DNA from: an uncultured Thermoguttaceae bacterium
GTDB lineage: Bacteria > Planctomycetota > Planctomycetia > Pirellulales > Thermoguttaceae
NCBI GenBank assembly: GCA_938042245.1
Contig: CALIRO010000047.1
Location: 32,649-96,648 of the forward strand
Direction: 5' to 3'
Length of the DNA stretch: 64,000 bases
Shown: positions 56,808-64,000 of the stretch, one piece after another
Layout: each line of letters begins with the position of its first letter
Position numbering within the stretch: the stretch's first letter is position 1
Notes under the pieces: generated by a model
What the model saw: the letters and a program-made list of their open reading frames with translations, nothing else
The model's database searches: none
Told to the model about the DNA's origin: nothing
Made by a program: the position numbers and the translations under genes

Positions 56808-57127
56808 CCTATCCCCCACCCGATGGGAGAGAAGCTTCCGTCCATCATGTTGCATCGCTAAATGGTTTTGCCGTAACGCTTCTGCCAAATGCAGAAGATA
56901 CCTGTTTTCTTCCGACCACGCTGTTTATTCTGTCTTTGTTGTCATTCCCGCTAAAGCGGGAATCCGGAAAAAGCAAACCTGTCGAAAAAGACCTGGATTC
57001 CTACTTGCACGGGAATGCCTTGGTGCGCTATTCGGCTGAAATGGTACATCATTCGAAACCTATTCCCCCAGCCCATGGGAGAGGAGTTTCCGTTGGTCCT
57101 TTCGCATAGCGAAAAAGGGTTTTGCCT
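56808..57127. repeat. Imperfect ~66-bp repeat pair flanking copy C
   Basis: CCTATCCCCCACCCGATGGGA at 56808-56872 and CCTATTCCCCCAGCCCATGG at 57059-57127. Both carry GGGAGAG.AG.TTCCGT, then a GCAT(C/A)GC block and GGTTTTGCC. Confidence 0.65.
56941..57045. repeat. Dispersed ~105-bp palindromic repeat, copy C
   Basis: GTCATTCCCGCTAAAGCGGG opens it. GGATTCCTACTTGCACGGGA and ATTCGGCTGAAATGGTAC close it. The best-preserved copy. Confidence 0.85.
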
Positions 57128-57295
57128 ATTATAGCAGCCCGGTTCCGATGCTGGCTAGCTATCCGACGGATTTCCCCATGCTGATTTCCATTTGGAGCGG
57201 CTAGGCAGGCATGATCCGGAGCTACTCCGCCCCGAGGTCTTTCCCCTCCGATTTCCACATTGAGGGAATGAGGCAGCCGTGCAACCCACCCTGGT

Positions 57296-57694
57296 CTAAA
57301 GAGCAGGCTCGGTTTTGGAAGCAGATTGCTTTTGTTCGACGGCCTGATGGATGGCCAACGCCAAAGCTACCGGATCGCACGGCTTGGTAAAGAAGCGGAA
57401 CACGCCGCTTTCGTTGATCGCTCGGATGGCCGTTTCCGTGGTCGGAAAGCCAGTAAGCATAATCCGCTGCACTTCCGGAAAATGTTTGGCGGCCCAGGCC
57501 AAAAGCTCAATCCCACACACGCCCGGCATCCGGTCATCGGTTACCAGCACATCGACCGGTCGGCTTTTGAGCACCTCCATAGCCTCTTCGGCGCTGTGGG
57601 CGGTATAGAACTGGAACGGCTGATGCCGGAATTGCCGCACCAATCCACGCAGCACGTTCGGATCGTCATCTACCAAAAGCACCGTGGCTGGCAT
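57296..57694 (-). CDS. Single-domain response regulator (receiver)
   Basis: A 132-residue receiver domain: VLLVDDDPNVLRGLVRQF (acidic pocket DDD), the phospho-acceptor Asp in VDVLVTDDRMPG, the T of MLTGFPTTETAI and the Lys of RFFTKPCDP. AGGATG lies upstream of the ATG. It lacks an output domain and may pass phosphate on or switch a partner protein. It is the last gene of the phosphorelay run (minus strand). The 23-bp repeat array lies directly upstream. Confidence 0.92.
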   Translation of the reverse strand: MPATVLLVDDDPNVLRGLVRQFRHQPFQFYTAHSAEEAMEVLKSRPVDVLVTDDRMPGVCGIELLAWAAKHFPEVQRIMLTGFPTTETAIRAINESGVFRFFTKPCDPVALALAIHQAVEQKQSASKTEPAL

Positions 57695-57723
57695 GGCTAC
57701 ATCCTATCGCTTGTGCTTCCTAC

Positions 57724-57954
57724 GGAACTGCAGCATGGTTCCTGGGGGAACTGATGCTTGGTTCCTGGCGGAAGGATTGCTTGATTCCCGATGGAACTGA
57801 TGCCAGATTTCCAGGCCGAGGTGTTGCCTGATCCCTGAGGGAGCAGATGCATGGTTTCTGACAGAACGGGCGCCTGATTCCTGGTGGAACTGATGCATGG
57901 TTTCTGGCGGAAGGGATAAATTGTTCCTAATGCAACTGTTGCCTGCTGTTGGGG
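57724..57954. repeat. Ten tandem 23-bp repeats with hairpin potential
   Basis: Units start at 57724, 57747, 57770, 57793, 57817, 57840, 57863, 57886, 57909 and 57932. One unit (57793) is 24 bp, and all others 23 bp. The consensus is about GGAACTGATGCMTGRTTCC, then TGG-; GGAAC and GTTCC within a unit can pair. The array sits in the spacer between the hybrid kinase and the receiver gene. Confidence 0.9.
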
Positions 57955-57966
57955 GCGGTTGGACGC

Positions 57967-60609
57967 CTACTGGGAAACGGCCTCCGAATGCGGAGCAACG
58001 GAGAAGCAATTGCCTCCCGGAGAGGCCGGCGGCAGGGGCCCATGAACCGGCGCGGCCGGCAGCGGCGGATTATCTTCGGCTACCGGCAAAGGCAGCCTAA
58101 GCGGGGAGGGCCTCAGCGACGCCGACGGGCCTGTTTCCGGGGCCAAGGGCTTTGGATCAGGCTGTTCCGCATGGAGCGGCTGATAGGCTGACCGCAGCGC
58201 CAAAGAGCCAATACCGGCTGCCCCTTCGCCGGGTTGTTCGATAGGCAAACGGACGATAAAGGTGGCGCCTTGACCTGGCTGGCTTTCCACCTCGATCGTA
58301 CCACCGTGCCCATCGACCACCACGGCCCGGGCGATGGTCAGTCCCATGCCTCGGCCTTGGCCCACCGGTCGGGTAGTAAAGAAGGGCTCGAAAATCTTCG
58401 GCAGGTTTTCCGGCCGGATGCCCACGCCGTTGTCGGCCACCCGCATCTCCACCCAAGGCCCCATATGTCGGGTGGAAATCGTAATGGTTCCTTTCTCTTG
58501 GACTGCCTTCTTCTGTTGGGCCTCCTGGATGGCCTGGGCCGCATTGAGCACTAGGTGAAAGACCACCTGATGCAGATCGTGGGCGGCGCCTGGGATGAGC
58601 GGCAACTGCGGGTCCAAATCGGTAACGAGTTCAGCCGTTTGTTTCCATTCGTTTCGGCTGAGGGTCAACGTAGAGCGAATCACTTCGTTGAGATCGAGCG
58701 GTTCTTTTTGGGTTGCCGCAGGCTGGGTGGCCCGGATCGCCCGCACAATGCTGGCAATCTCCTCAATGCCCTGGATGGATTGTTCCAACGCCTTAGGCGC
58801 CTCCTGGCAAAGAGACTCCAAATCTTCGCCCGAAGGAGGCGGCGGCTGTCGGCCATCGGCTGGTTTTACCTCTGGCTTCCCACTGCCCACCAGAGACCGC
58901 CCGCCGGAATGGGCCAACGCATTCTGAAGGGCTTCGAAGGCCTCTTGCAGAAACTGAAGGTTACTTCGGATATATTGGGCGGGAGTGTTGATTTCATGGG
59001 CAATCCCGGCGGCCAGCCGACCTATGGCTTCCAGCTTCTGCGATTGCAGCAGGGCGGCCTCCATCCGTTTCCGCTCCGTCAGATCGACTGCCACGTTGGC
59101 GATCAGGAGTTGGCCTTTTTCGTCTCGGAAGGCGGTAGTAATAATCTGTACCGGCCGATGCCCTTCCTTAGGCAAAGTGGCTTCATGTTGGATTACTTGC
59201 CCCTCGCCAATGCTTCCCACTGGGCATCCCGGACAGGAGCTCTGGGAACCAGCAAAATATTCATAGCATGTTCGTCCTTTCGGATCGCCGTAGATCCGCT
59301 GGGCGCCAGGATCCACGTACAAAAGGTTTCTTTGAGAGTCCGTAATAAATAGTTCAGTGTTGGTAGCCTGGAGCACAAATTCGATCTGCCGTTTCAGCTC
59401 CCGAATGTGTTGCTGGGCCTGGAGCTGTTCGATGATGCGGCCTAGGTGATTGGCTACCAGCTCCAGAAGGGCCTTTTCTTCTTTGAGGAAAGGACCAATA
59501 TCAGCCTCGGGAAGCGACTGGAGATAGCAGACTTCCAGGGCACCGGCCAGTTGGCCCCCTACCCAGATCGGCGCAGCTAGCTTCCAGGGCGTTTCTTGAA
59601 AGTTCTCTGTTGCAAATACTTGCTGGGCCAGGACGATTCGGGCGCAGGCAGCTTCCGGGTATTGCCAGGCCGATGGAATTAGCCGGACCGCCTTGGCCAA
59701 GGTCTCTTCCCAAGGAGCTTCCGTCTCCTCCAAAAGCCGATAAATGCCGAACAAACAGTGCAGCTCTTTCAGGCGGAAATGGAGCTGTTCGGTGCGGTGT
59801 TGGAGTTCGGTTTCGGCCCGCTTTCGGGCGGAGATGTCCCGGACAATCGCAGCGGCCCGGCAACAGGAGGTTCCCGGAATGGCAGCTACGGAAAGTTCCA
59901 CGGGAATGCGCAGACCGTCTTTGCTCACCGCTTCCAGTTCCAGGATTTTTCCCAGCACTGGGCCTTGGCCGGTTCGGAGGAAGTCGGCTACCGCTTGGGC
60001 AGCCTGCGTCTGCTGTTCCGGGGGCGCCAACAAGGCATGAACATTTTTGCCTATTGCTTCGTCGGCCCGATAGCCAAAAATCCGCTCCGCCGCCGGGTTC
60101 CAATGGGCAATCCGGCCCTCCGCGTCCATGACAATGATGGCATCCAAGGCGGTGTCGCTGATCGCCTGGAACATCCGCCAATGGGCCTGCAATTCGGCTT
60201 CGGCCTGACGTTTTTCTTTTTCCAGCCGAGCCCGATGCAACGCCCGCTCCAAATGGATCGGCAGCAGTGCCCGGAACAGCCCCTCTGAGTCCTTCAGCAA
60301 AAAAGTGTCCACCCCAAGCTCAATGGCTTCTATCCCAATCCTTTCTTCTCGTGGTCCGGTGAGCATGATGGTAGGCGGCAGTGCACCTTGGTCGGCCAAT
60401 CGCCGGAGGAAGTCCAGCCCATTTTGGTCCGGCAACCGATAATCGACCACCAAGGCGTCATAGGCGGCGGTTTGGCACAGACGCCATGCGGTCTGGCCGT
60501 CGGGAGCCGATTCCACCACATACCCCTTCTGCTCCAGCAGGCGAGTGATCAACCGCACCTGCTCCGGGTCGTCTTCAATCAGAAGGATTCTTTCCTTTCC
60601 ACCTGCCAT
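57967..60609 (-). CDS. Hybrid sensor histidine kinase (REC-PAS-GAF-PAS-HisKA-HATPase)
   Basis: The track begins at a TTG (60630). The ATG at 60609 follows AAGGGGG and is chosen, giving 880 residues. Order: receiver (RILLIEDDPEQ and DALVVDYRLPDQNG), PAS1 (about 150-260, AIIVMDAEGRIAHWNPAAERIFGY), GAF-like region (about 290-400, KEEKALLELVANHLGRIIEQL), PAS2 (about 420-530, ELFITDSQRNLLYVDPGAQRIYGD, with a Cys-rich SSCPGCP segment), HisKA (IAHEINTPAQYI with the phospho-His) and HATPase (VADNGVGIRPENLPKIFEPFF, GRGMGLTIA). There is no membrane helix, so it is a cytoplasmic sensor. The last 55 residues are Pro-rich. Confidence 0.92.
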   Translation of the reverse strand: MAGGKERILLIEDDPEQVRLITRLLEQKGYVVESAPDGQTAWRLCQTAAYDALVVDYRLPDQNGLDFLRRLADQGALPPTIMLTGPREERIGIEAIELGVDTFLLKDSEGLFRALLPIHLERALHRARLEKEKRQAEAELQAHWRMFQAISDTALDAIIVMDAEGRIAHWNPAAERIFGYRADEAIGKNVHALLAPPEQQTQAAQAVADFLRTGQGPVLGKILELEAVSKDGLRIPVELSVAAIPGTSCCRAAAIVRDISARKRAETELQHRTEQLHFRLKELHCLFGIYRLLEETEAPWEETLAKAVRLIPSAWQYPEAACARIVLAQQVFATENFQETPWKLAAPIWVGGQLAGALEVCYLQSLPEADIGPFLKEEKALLELVANHLGRIIEQLQAQQHIRELKRQIEFVLQATNTELFITDSQRNLLYVDPGAQRIYGDPKGRTCYEYFAGSQSSCPGCPVGSIGEGQVIQHEATLPKEGHRPVQIITTAFRDEKGQLLIANVAVDLTERKRMEAALLQSQKLEAIGRLAAGIAHEINTPAQYIRSNLQFLQEAFEALQNALAHSGGRSLVGSGKPEVKPADGRQPPPPSGEDLESLCQEAPKALEQSIQGIEEIASIVRAIRATQPAATQKEPLDLNEVIRSTLTLSRNEWKQTAELVTDLDPQLPLIPGAAHDLHQVVFHLVLNAAQAIQEAQQKKAVQEKGTITISTRHMGPWVEMRVADNGVGIRPENLPKIFEPFFTTRPVGQGRGMGLTIARAVVVDGHGGTIEVESQPGQGATFIVRLPIEQPGEGAAGIGSLALRSAYQPLHAEQPDPKPLAPETGPSASLRPSPLRLPLPVAEDNPPLPAAPVHGPLPPASPGGNCFSVAPHSEAVSQ

Positions 60610-60626
60610 TGCTGCCGCCCCCTTGA

Positions 60627-61820
60627 TCAAGAGGATACAGGTTCCGTTTCCGGTTGGGACGTTTCTCCGTCTAGTACATCCCGGAAACGGACAAACACCC
60701 GGATCGGGCCTTGGATGCCTACATTAACCATGTAATTGCGCAGCCGGTGTCGAACCGCTGGGGTGATCTCTTGTCCCTTCGGGCACAACAGCGTGCCGTG
60801 GATGGAGCGGACATGCTCGGCAAGGATCATGCCGTCGGCCAGTTGATTGACCCGGAGTTCCCGAACCGCATATTCTTCACTGATTTCCAGGGCGCGTTTG
60901 AGTGCTTCAACCACCTTTGGATCGTACCAGCCCTGACGCTGGCGCAGATGCACAAAGGCCATTTCTGGCTGTAGGCCAGCGGCCAACAGCGCCGTCCAAT
61001 CCAGCGCCACCTTCAAAATCCGAGCGCCTAGGGGGATCTGATCGCCGGCCCGAAAATCCTGCGGAAATCCCTTGCCGTTGTAGAGTTTCTCTTGATAGCC
61101 GATGATCTCCGCGGCTTCTTCCAACCGAGGGATGTTTCGGATCAACTCGTGGCCTACTTTGGGATGTTGTTGGTAGATTTCCCATTCTTCTGCGCTGAGC
61201 GATTCGCCTCGATAGACTTTGGCCAGTATTTTTTCCGGCACGGTAATGCAACCGATCTGGGACAAAGCGGCGGCGATTTCCACCGCCCAGGCATTTTCCA
61301 CCGGGAGTTGCTCACATATCTGATGGACGATCCGGCGGACTTCAGAAGCCCGGCCAAACGCCTGGGGCTTTAACATCGCCAGGACATCCACCAGGACTTT
61401 GATCGCGCCGCTTAGGGTTTGGGTGAGCAGTTGGCGTTCAGCCGTCAGGAGCCGATGTTGCTCCAGGCCCGCTTCCAACGCACTGGCAAAATCTTCCGGC
61501 GAACAAGGCTTCGAGAGAAAGCGGAAGATATGGCCCTGGTTGACGGCTTGAATGGCGGTCTGCTGGTCGGCGTTGCCTGTAAGCATCATGCGGACCGTCA
61601 ACGGGGCGATTTGTTTGACCTGAGCCAGCAGTTCCACGCCGTTCATCCCGGGCATCCGCATATCAGCCACAATGACTGCATAAGGCCCTCGCTCGGCAAT
61701 GGCCTTTAGTGCCTCTTCGCCGCCGCAGGCTACGTCGATGTGGAACCGTTTGCGAAGCGTCCGCTGGTAGGCCTCCAGGATATTCGGTTCGTCATCAACG
61801 CAAAGGATTTTTTCGTTCAT
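60627..61820 (-). CDS. Receiver protein with a degenerate HD-GYP-like domain
   Basis: The track starts at 61907. The ATG at 61820 has AAGGAGA upstream (MNEKILCVDDEPN), giving 397 residues. Receiver: ILCVDDEPNILEAYQRTL, VIVADMRMPGMNG, MMLTGNADQQ and FLSKPC. The second part is shaped like HD-GYP, but the key residues are changed: the HD of LHDIGK is SQ (ALSQIG), the HH of HHEK is GY (IIGYQEK), and GYP is GFP. Hydrolysis of cyclic di-GMP is therefore unlikely. It may act as a phosphorylation-controlled binding partner. A PilZ-like or other C-terminal segment (about 320-397) is not identified. Confidence 0.85.
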   Translation of the reverse strand: MNEKILCVDDEPNILEAYQRTLRKRFHIDVACGGEEALKAIAERGPYAVIVADMRMPGMNGVELLAQVKQIAPLTVRMMLTGNADQQTAIQAVNQGHIFRFLSKPCSPEDFASALEAGLEQHRLLTAERQLLTQTLSGAIKVLVDVLAMLKPQAFGRASEVRRIVHQICEQLPVENAWAVEIAAALSQIGCITVPEKILAKVYRGESLSAEEWEIYQQHPKVGHELIRNIPRLEEAAEIIGYQEKLYNGKGFPQDFRAGDQIPLGARILKVALDWTALLAAGLQPEMAFVHLRQRQGWYDPKVVEALKRALEISEEYAVRELRVNQLADGMILAEHVRSIHGTLLCPKGQEITPAVRHRLRNYMVNVGIQGPIRVFVRFRDVLDGETSQPETEPVSS

Positions 61821-61945
61821 GGCGTATCTCCTTTTCCTTCGGAGCGCGGACGTCCCGGCTGCGCTGCCAGGGGGGCCCTTCTCCCGGTCAACCTCTTGCC
61901 AGGCCAACCTGGCCCGCTATGGGCAAAGGGGATTTTTGTTCCCTC

Positions 61946-63109
61946 CTACACAAAATGGAGTTCATGTTCCCAGATCGGTTGGTCTAGGTCAGGTTTTCGG
62001 CCGTCTTCTAAGTGACGGCGGATTTCTCGGATTTCCGGTAGGGCTTTCTCGAAGGCGGAATATACCTCCGGGTCAAAATGGTTGCCCACTTTGCTCTCCA
62101 TGATCTGAAGGGCCTCTTGCTCGGTGTAAGGCGCCTTATAGGGGCGGTGCGACAGCAGGGCGTCGAACACGTCGGCTACCGCCACAATCCGCGACTCCAA
62201 AGGAATTTCCTCCCCTTCCAACCCCAGGGGGTATCCCGTGCCGTCCCATTTCTCATGGTGCGTCAGGGCAATCGTCGCCGCCATGTCCATCAACGGATCC
62301 GACTGATTCAGTAGGGCCAGATTCAGACCGCTCCAGGCAGCCCAAGGCAACATGTTCTCCGGCGGTTCTCGGAGCATCCGTTCCCCGAAGACACAATGCC
62401 GCTGCATGACTGCCCATTCGCCGGGGGTCAACGGTCCGGGTTTGAAAAGGATCCGGTCAGGAATGGCGATCTTGCCGATATCGTGCAGCGGAGCGGCCAG
62501 CGAGAGACGTTCCAGATAATCCTGGGGCAGTCCGAGGAGTTGCCCGATGGCCCGGCTAATGGCGCCCACCCGGATCACATGGTTTCCGGTCTCCGAGTCC
62601 CGATGTTCGGCCACCCGGCCTAGGCGGTAGATGACCCGTAATTGGGCCCGTTTGAGTTCCAGGCCTTGCTGGGTGATCTGTTGGACCAGATGTTCGTTTT
62701 GCCGTTTGAGTTGATCCAATTGCGATTTGAGCCGAAGCACGCTTTCCAATCGGGCTACCAGTTGCGTGCTGTCGATCGGTTTGGTCAGTAGATCGACCGC
62801 CCCTAGGCGGAGGGCGTCCACTTTCAGTCCCGGTTCCTGCAAGCCGGTGAGCACCACCACAGGCAGATCGCGGGTTTTTTCATGGGCCTGGATGCGGCTG
62901 ATCAGTTCCAGGCCACTCATGCCCGGCATATTGACATCGGTTACCACGGCGTCGCAGGGCTGCTGCAAAAGATGCTCCCAGGCCTTTTCCGGATGGTCCA
63001 TATAGACCATGTCCCACTGGTCCCGGAAGGTGCGCAAGCTGCGCCGGAGAGCATCCAGCACGTTCGGCTCGTCGTCCACAAACAGGATGCGTTTTTTGTT
63101 ATTTTTCAT
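61946..63109 (-). CDS. Response regulator with HD-GYP phosphodiesterase domain (RpfG type)
   Basis: A 387-residue protein with GGGGAG upstream of the ATG. N-terminal receiver: RILFVDDEPNVLDALRRSL, AVVTDVNMPGMSG (phospho-Asp), VVLTGLQEPG and LLTKPID. After a coiled linker (QLDQLKRQNEHLVQQ) comes a complete HD-GYP domain: RDSETGNHVIRVG, APLHDIGKIAIPD, THHEKWDGTGYP and IPLESRIVAVADVFDAL. Such proteins hydrolyse cyclic di-GMP to GMP and lower its level. It is probably phosphorylated by the neighbouring kinase, whose 3' end overlaps its start by 11 bases. Confidence 0.94.
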   Translation of the reverse strand: MKNNKKRILFVDDEPNVLDALRRSLRTFRDQWDMVYMDHPEKAWEHLLQQPCDAVVTDVNMPGMSGLELISRIQAHEKTRDLPVVVLTGLQEPGLKVDALRLGAVDLLTKPIDSTQLVARLESVLRLKSQLDQLKRQNEHLVQQITQQGLELKRAQLRVIYRLGRVAEHRDSETGNHVIRVGAISRAIGQLLGLPQDYLERLSLAAPLHDIGKIAIPDRILFKPGPLTPGEWAVMQRHCVFGERMLREPPENMLPWAAWSGLNLALLNQSDPLMDMAATIALTHHEKWDGTGYPLGLEGEEIPLESRIVAVADVFDALLSHRPYKAPYTEQEALQIMESKVGNHFDPEVYSAFEKALPEIREIRRHLEDGRKPDLDQPIWEHELHFV

Positions 63110-64000
63110 ACGAAGTACTCCCCTCAGCAGGTTGGATCGGCAGGCGCACGATAAAGGTGGTCCCTTTGCCGAGTTCCGACTGGAATGTAATTTCCCCCTT
63201 GTGTTTTTCTACGATGATCGAGCGGGCGATGGCCAGGCCCTGGCCGGTACCCTTGCCGACCGGCTTGGTGGTAAAGAAAGGTTCAAATATCCGGTTTTGG
63301 ATTTCCGGCGGGATGCCGGCGCCGGTATCTTCGATTTCTACTTGGACCCAATTCCCCTCTCGCCGGGTACGAACGGTAATCCGCCCCTTGGTCCCTGGCT
63401 GCGAGGCGCACTTGTCGGCAATGGCGTGGGCGGCGTTGACGATCAGGTTCAAAAACACTTGATTGCACTCACCCGGCACACAGACCACCGGCGGCAAATC
63501 GGGATCGAACTGTTTTTCTACATCAGCTACGTATTTCCATTCATTCCGGGCCACTGTCAGGCTCGCTTCCAGCAGGCGATTGATGTCGGTCGGCTGGCGT
63601 TGCTGGCTAGGATGGGAAATCTCTTTCATCGAGCGGACGATCTCAGCCACCCGTTGTAGTCCATCTCTTGCCTGCTGGAGCGCCTGCGGAATCTCCTGAA
63701 GCAGATAGTCCCAATCCGCTTTCTGGCCGCACTCCTGGAGTCGGCTTAAGAGATCTTGGAGTCGCCGCTCTTTGCCCTCTCCTCTAGTAGAATCAGCCTG
63801 AGACAGCAAATGTTGACAAAATTCCAATATGGGCTTAAGTTCCTCGAAGGCCTCCTGCACAAAGCGGACGTTATCCGCAATATATTGAGTGGGGGTGTTG
63901 ATTTCGTGGGCAATTCCGGCGGCTAATTGCCCGATCGATTCCAACTTCTGCGCCTGCCGAAGCTGCGTTTCCAGCAATTTCCGTTGAGTAACATCCCGGA
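63099..64000 (-). CDS. Sensor histidine kinase, 3' part (5' end outside window)
   Basis: The track starts at a TTG (63977), but the frame is open to the window edge (RDVTQRKLLETQLRQAQK), so the N-terminus lies beyond 64000. RDVTQRK looks like the end of a PAS/PAC module. HisKA is clear (LAAGIAHEINTPTQYIADNVRF, with the phospho-His). The HATPase part has the N box (CNQVFLNLIVNAAHAIADK), the G1 box (VEIEDTGAGIPPEIQNRIFEPFF) and the G2 box (GKGTGQGLAIA). Its HisKA closely resembles that of the hybrid kinase further along the operon, pointing to duplication. It is the first visible gene of the run. Confidence 0.93.
   Translation of the reverse strand, partial: RDVTQRKLLETQLRQAQKLESIGQLAAGIAHEINTPTQYIADNVRFVQEAFEELKPILEFCQHLLSQADSTRGEGKERRLQDLLSRLQECGQKADWDYLLQEIPQALQQARDGLQRVAEIVRSMKEISHPSQQRQPTDINRLLEASLTVARNEWKYVADVEKQFDPDLPPVVCVPGECNQVFLNLIVNAAHAIADKCASQPGTKGRITVRTRREGNWVQVEIEDTGAGIPPEIQNRIFEPFFTTKPVGKGTGQGLAIARSIIVEKHKGEITFQSELGKGTTFIVRLPIQPAEGSTSYEK

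Larger units (their letters stand above)
56776..57295. other. Gene-free region between cinA and the receiver gene
   Basis: About 520 bp. Contents: repeat copy C (56941-57045) flanked by two copies of another ~66-bp repeat (56808 and 57059). No supported ORF. Confidence 0.6.

Noticed and set aside
57704-58009. 101-residue minus-strand ORF with repeated HQFHQES-like units
   Set aside because: It is the 23-bp repeat array read through, and overlaps the hybrid-kinase 3' end. The unit length is not a codon multiple.

Overview
ORGANISM. The window looks like a chromosomal segment of a planctomycete (probably Pirellulales), at roughly 55-58% G+C. This is judged from gene families recalled from memory, not from a search: a MoxR/DUF58/BatA-VWA/DUF4175 block, secreted proteins with squalene-cyclase-like and PQQ-propeller folds, proline/lysine/glutamate-rich HtrA-like proteases, an NPCBM-domain protein, a PEP-CTERM surface protein, and an mraZ-rsmH remnant with no visible peptidoglycan or ftsZ genes. 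No tRNA, rRNA, CRISPR-cas, prophage or complete insertion sequence was recognised.

LAYOUT. (1) 1-2132, plus strand: the end of dnaJ, then grpE, an FmdB-type zinc ribbon and a YacG-like zinc protein. (2) 2372-28793: thirteen consecutive minus-strand genes. In transcription order they are a giant PQQ/TPR secreted protein, a squalene-cyclase-fold secreted protein, MoxR, DUF58, two VWA membrane proteins, a DUF4175-like membrane protein, a secreted protein with a long Gln-Gly tract, a secreted protein of unknown function, an NPCBM protein and three HtrA-like proteins. Only one of the three HtrA-like proteins keeps a catalytic triad. (3) 28794-36029: an HU-like protein, a multiply frameshifted pseudogene, NikR, a fumarylacetoacetase-fold hydrolase, then mraZ with a five-box operator, a structured intergenic region with a strong terminator, and rsmH. 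(4) 36510-42635: a LysM protein, an HDOD protein and a PEP-CTERM surface protein. (5) 42846-48062: a flippase-like protein, a GT2 glycosyltransferase, a large membrane protein and a UroD-fold protein. (6) 48063-49610: a DUF433/DUF5615 toxin-antitoxin-like pair lying between the intact uroD-like 3' end and a second copy of that 3' end. (7) 49611-56775: an ECF sigma factor, a giant membrane protein that looks like a fused anti-sigma and MG2 protein, and cinA. (8) 57296-64000: a five-gene phosphorelay with two hybrid or soluble kinases, a receiver, a receiver-HD-GYP and a receiver with a degenerate HD domain.

HOW THE GENES WORK TOGETHER. Region 2 resembles an envelope-assembly and proteolysis programme: a MoxR chaperone with VWA partners, plus exported scaffold and protease proteins. 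Regions 6 and 7 carry mobile or addiction-type and stress-signalling genes. Region 8 is a self-contained signalling unit likely to act through cyclic di-GMP turnover. Intergenic DNA is rich in decaying repeats: a dispersed ~105-bp palindromic element, several unrelated short direct-repeat pairs that share a 71-75 bp period, and a ten-unit 23-bp hairpin array.

LIMITS. All family assignments come from reading motifs. No alignment, HMM or folding program was run, and domain positions are approximate.
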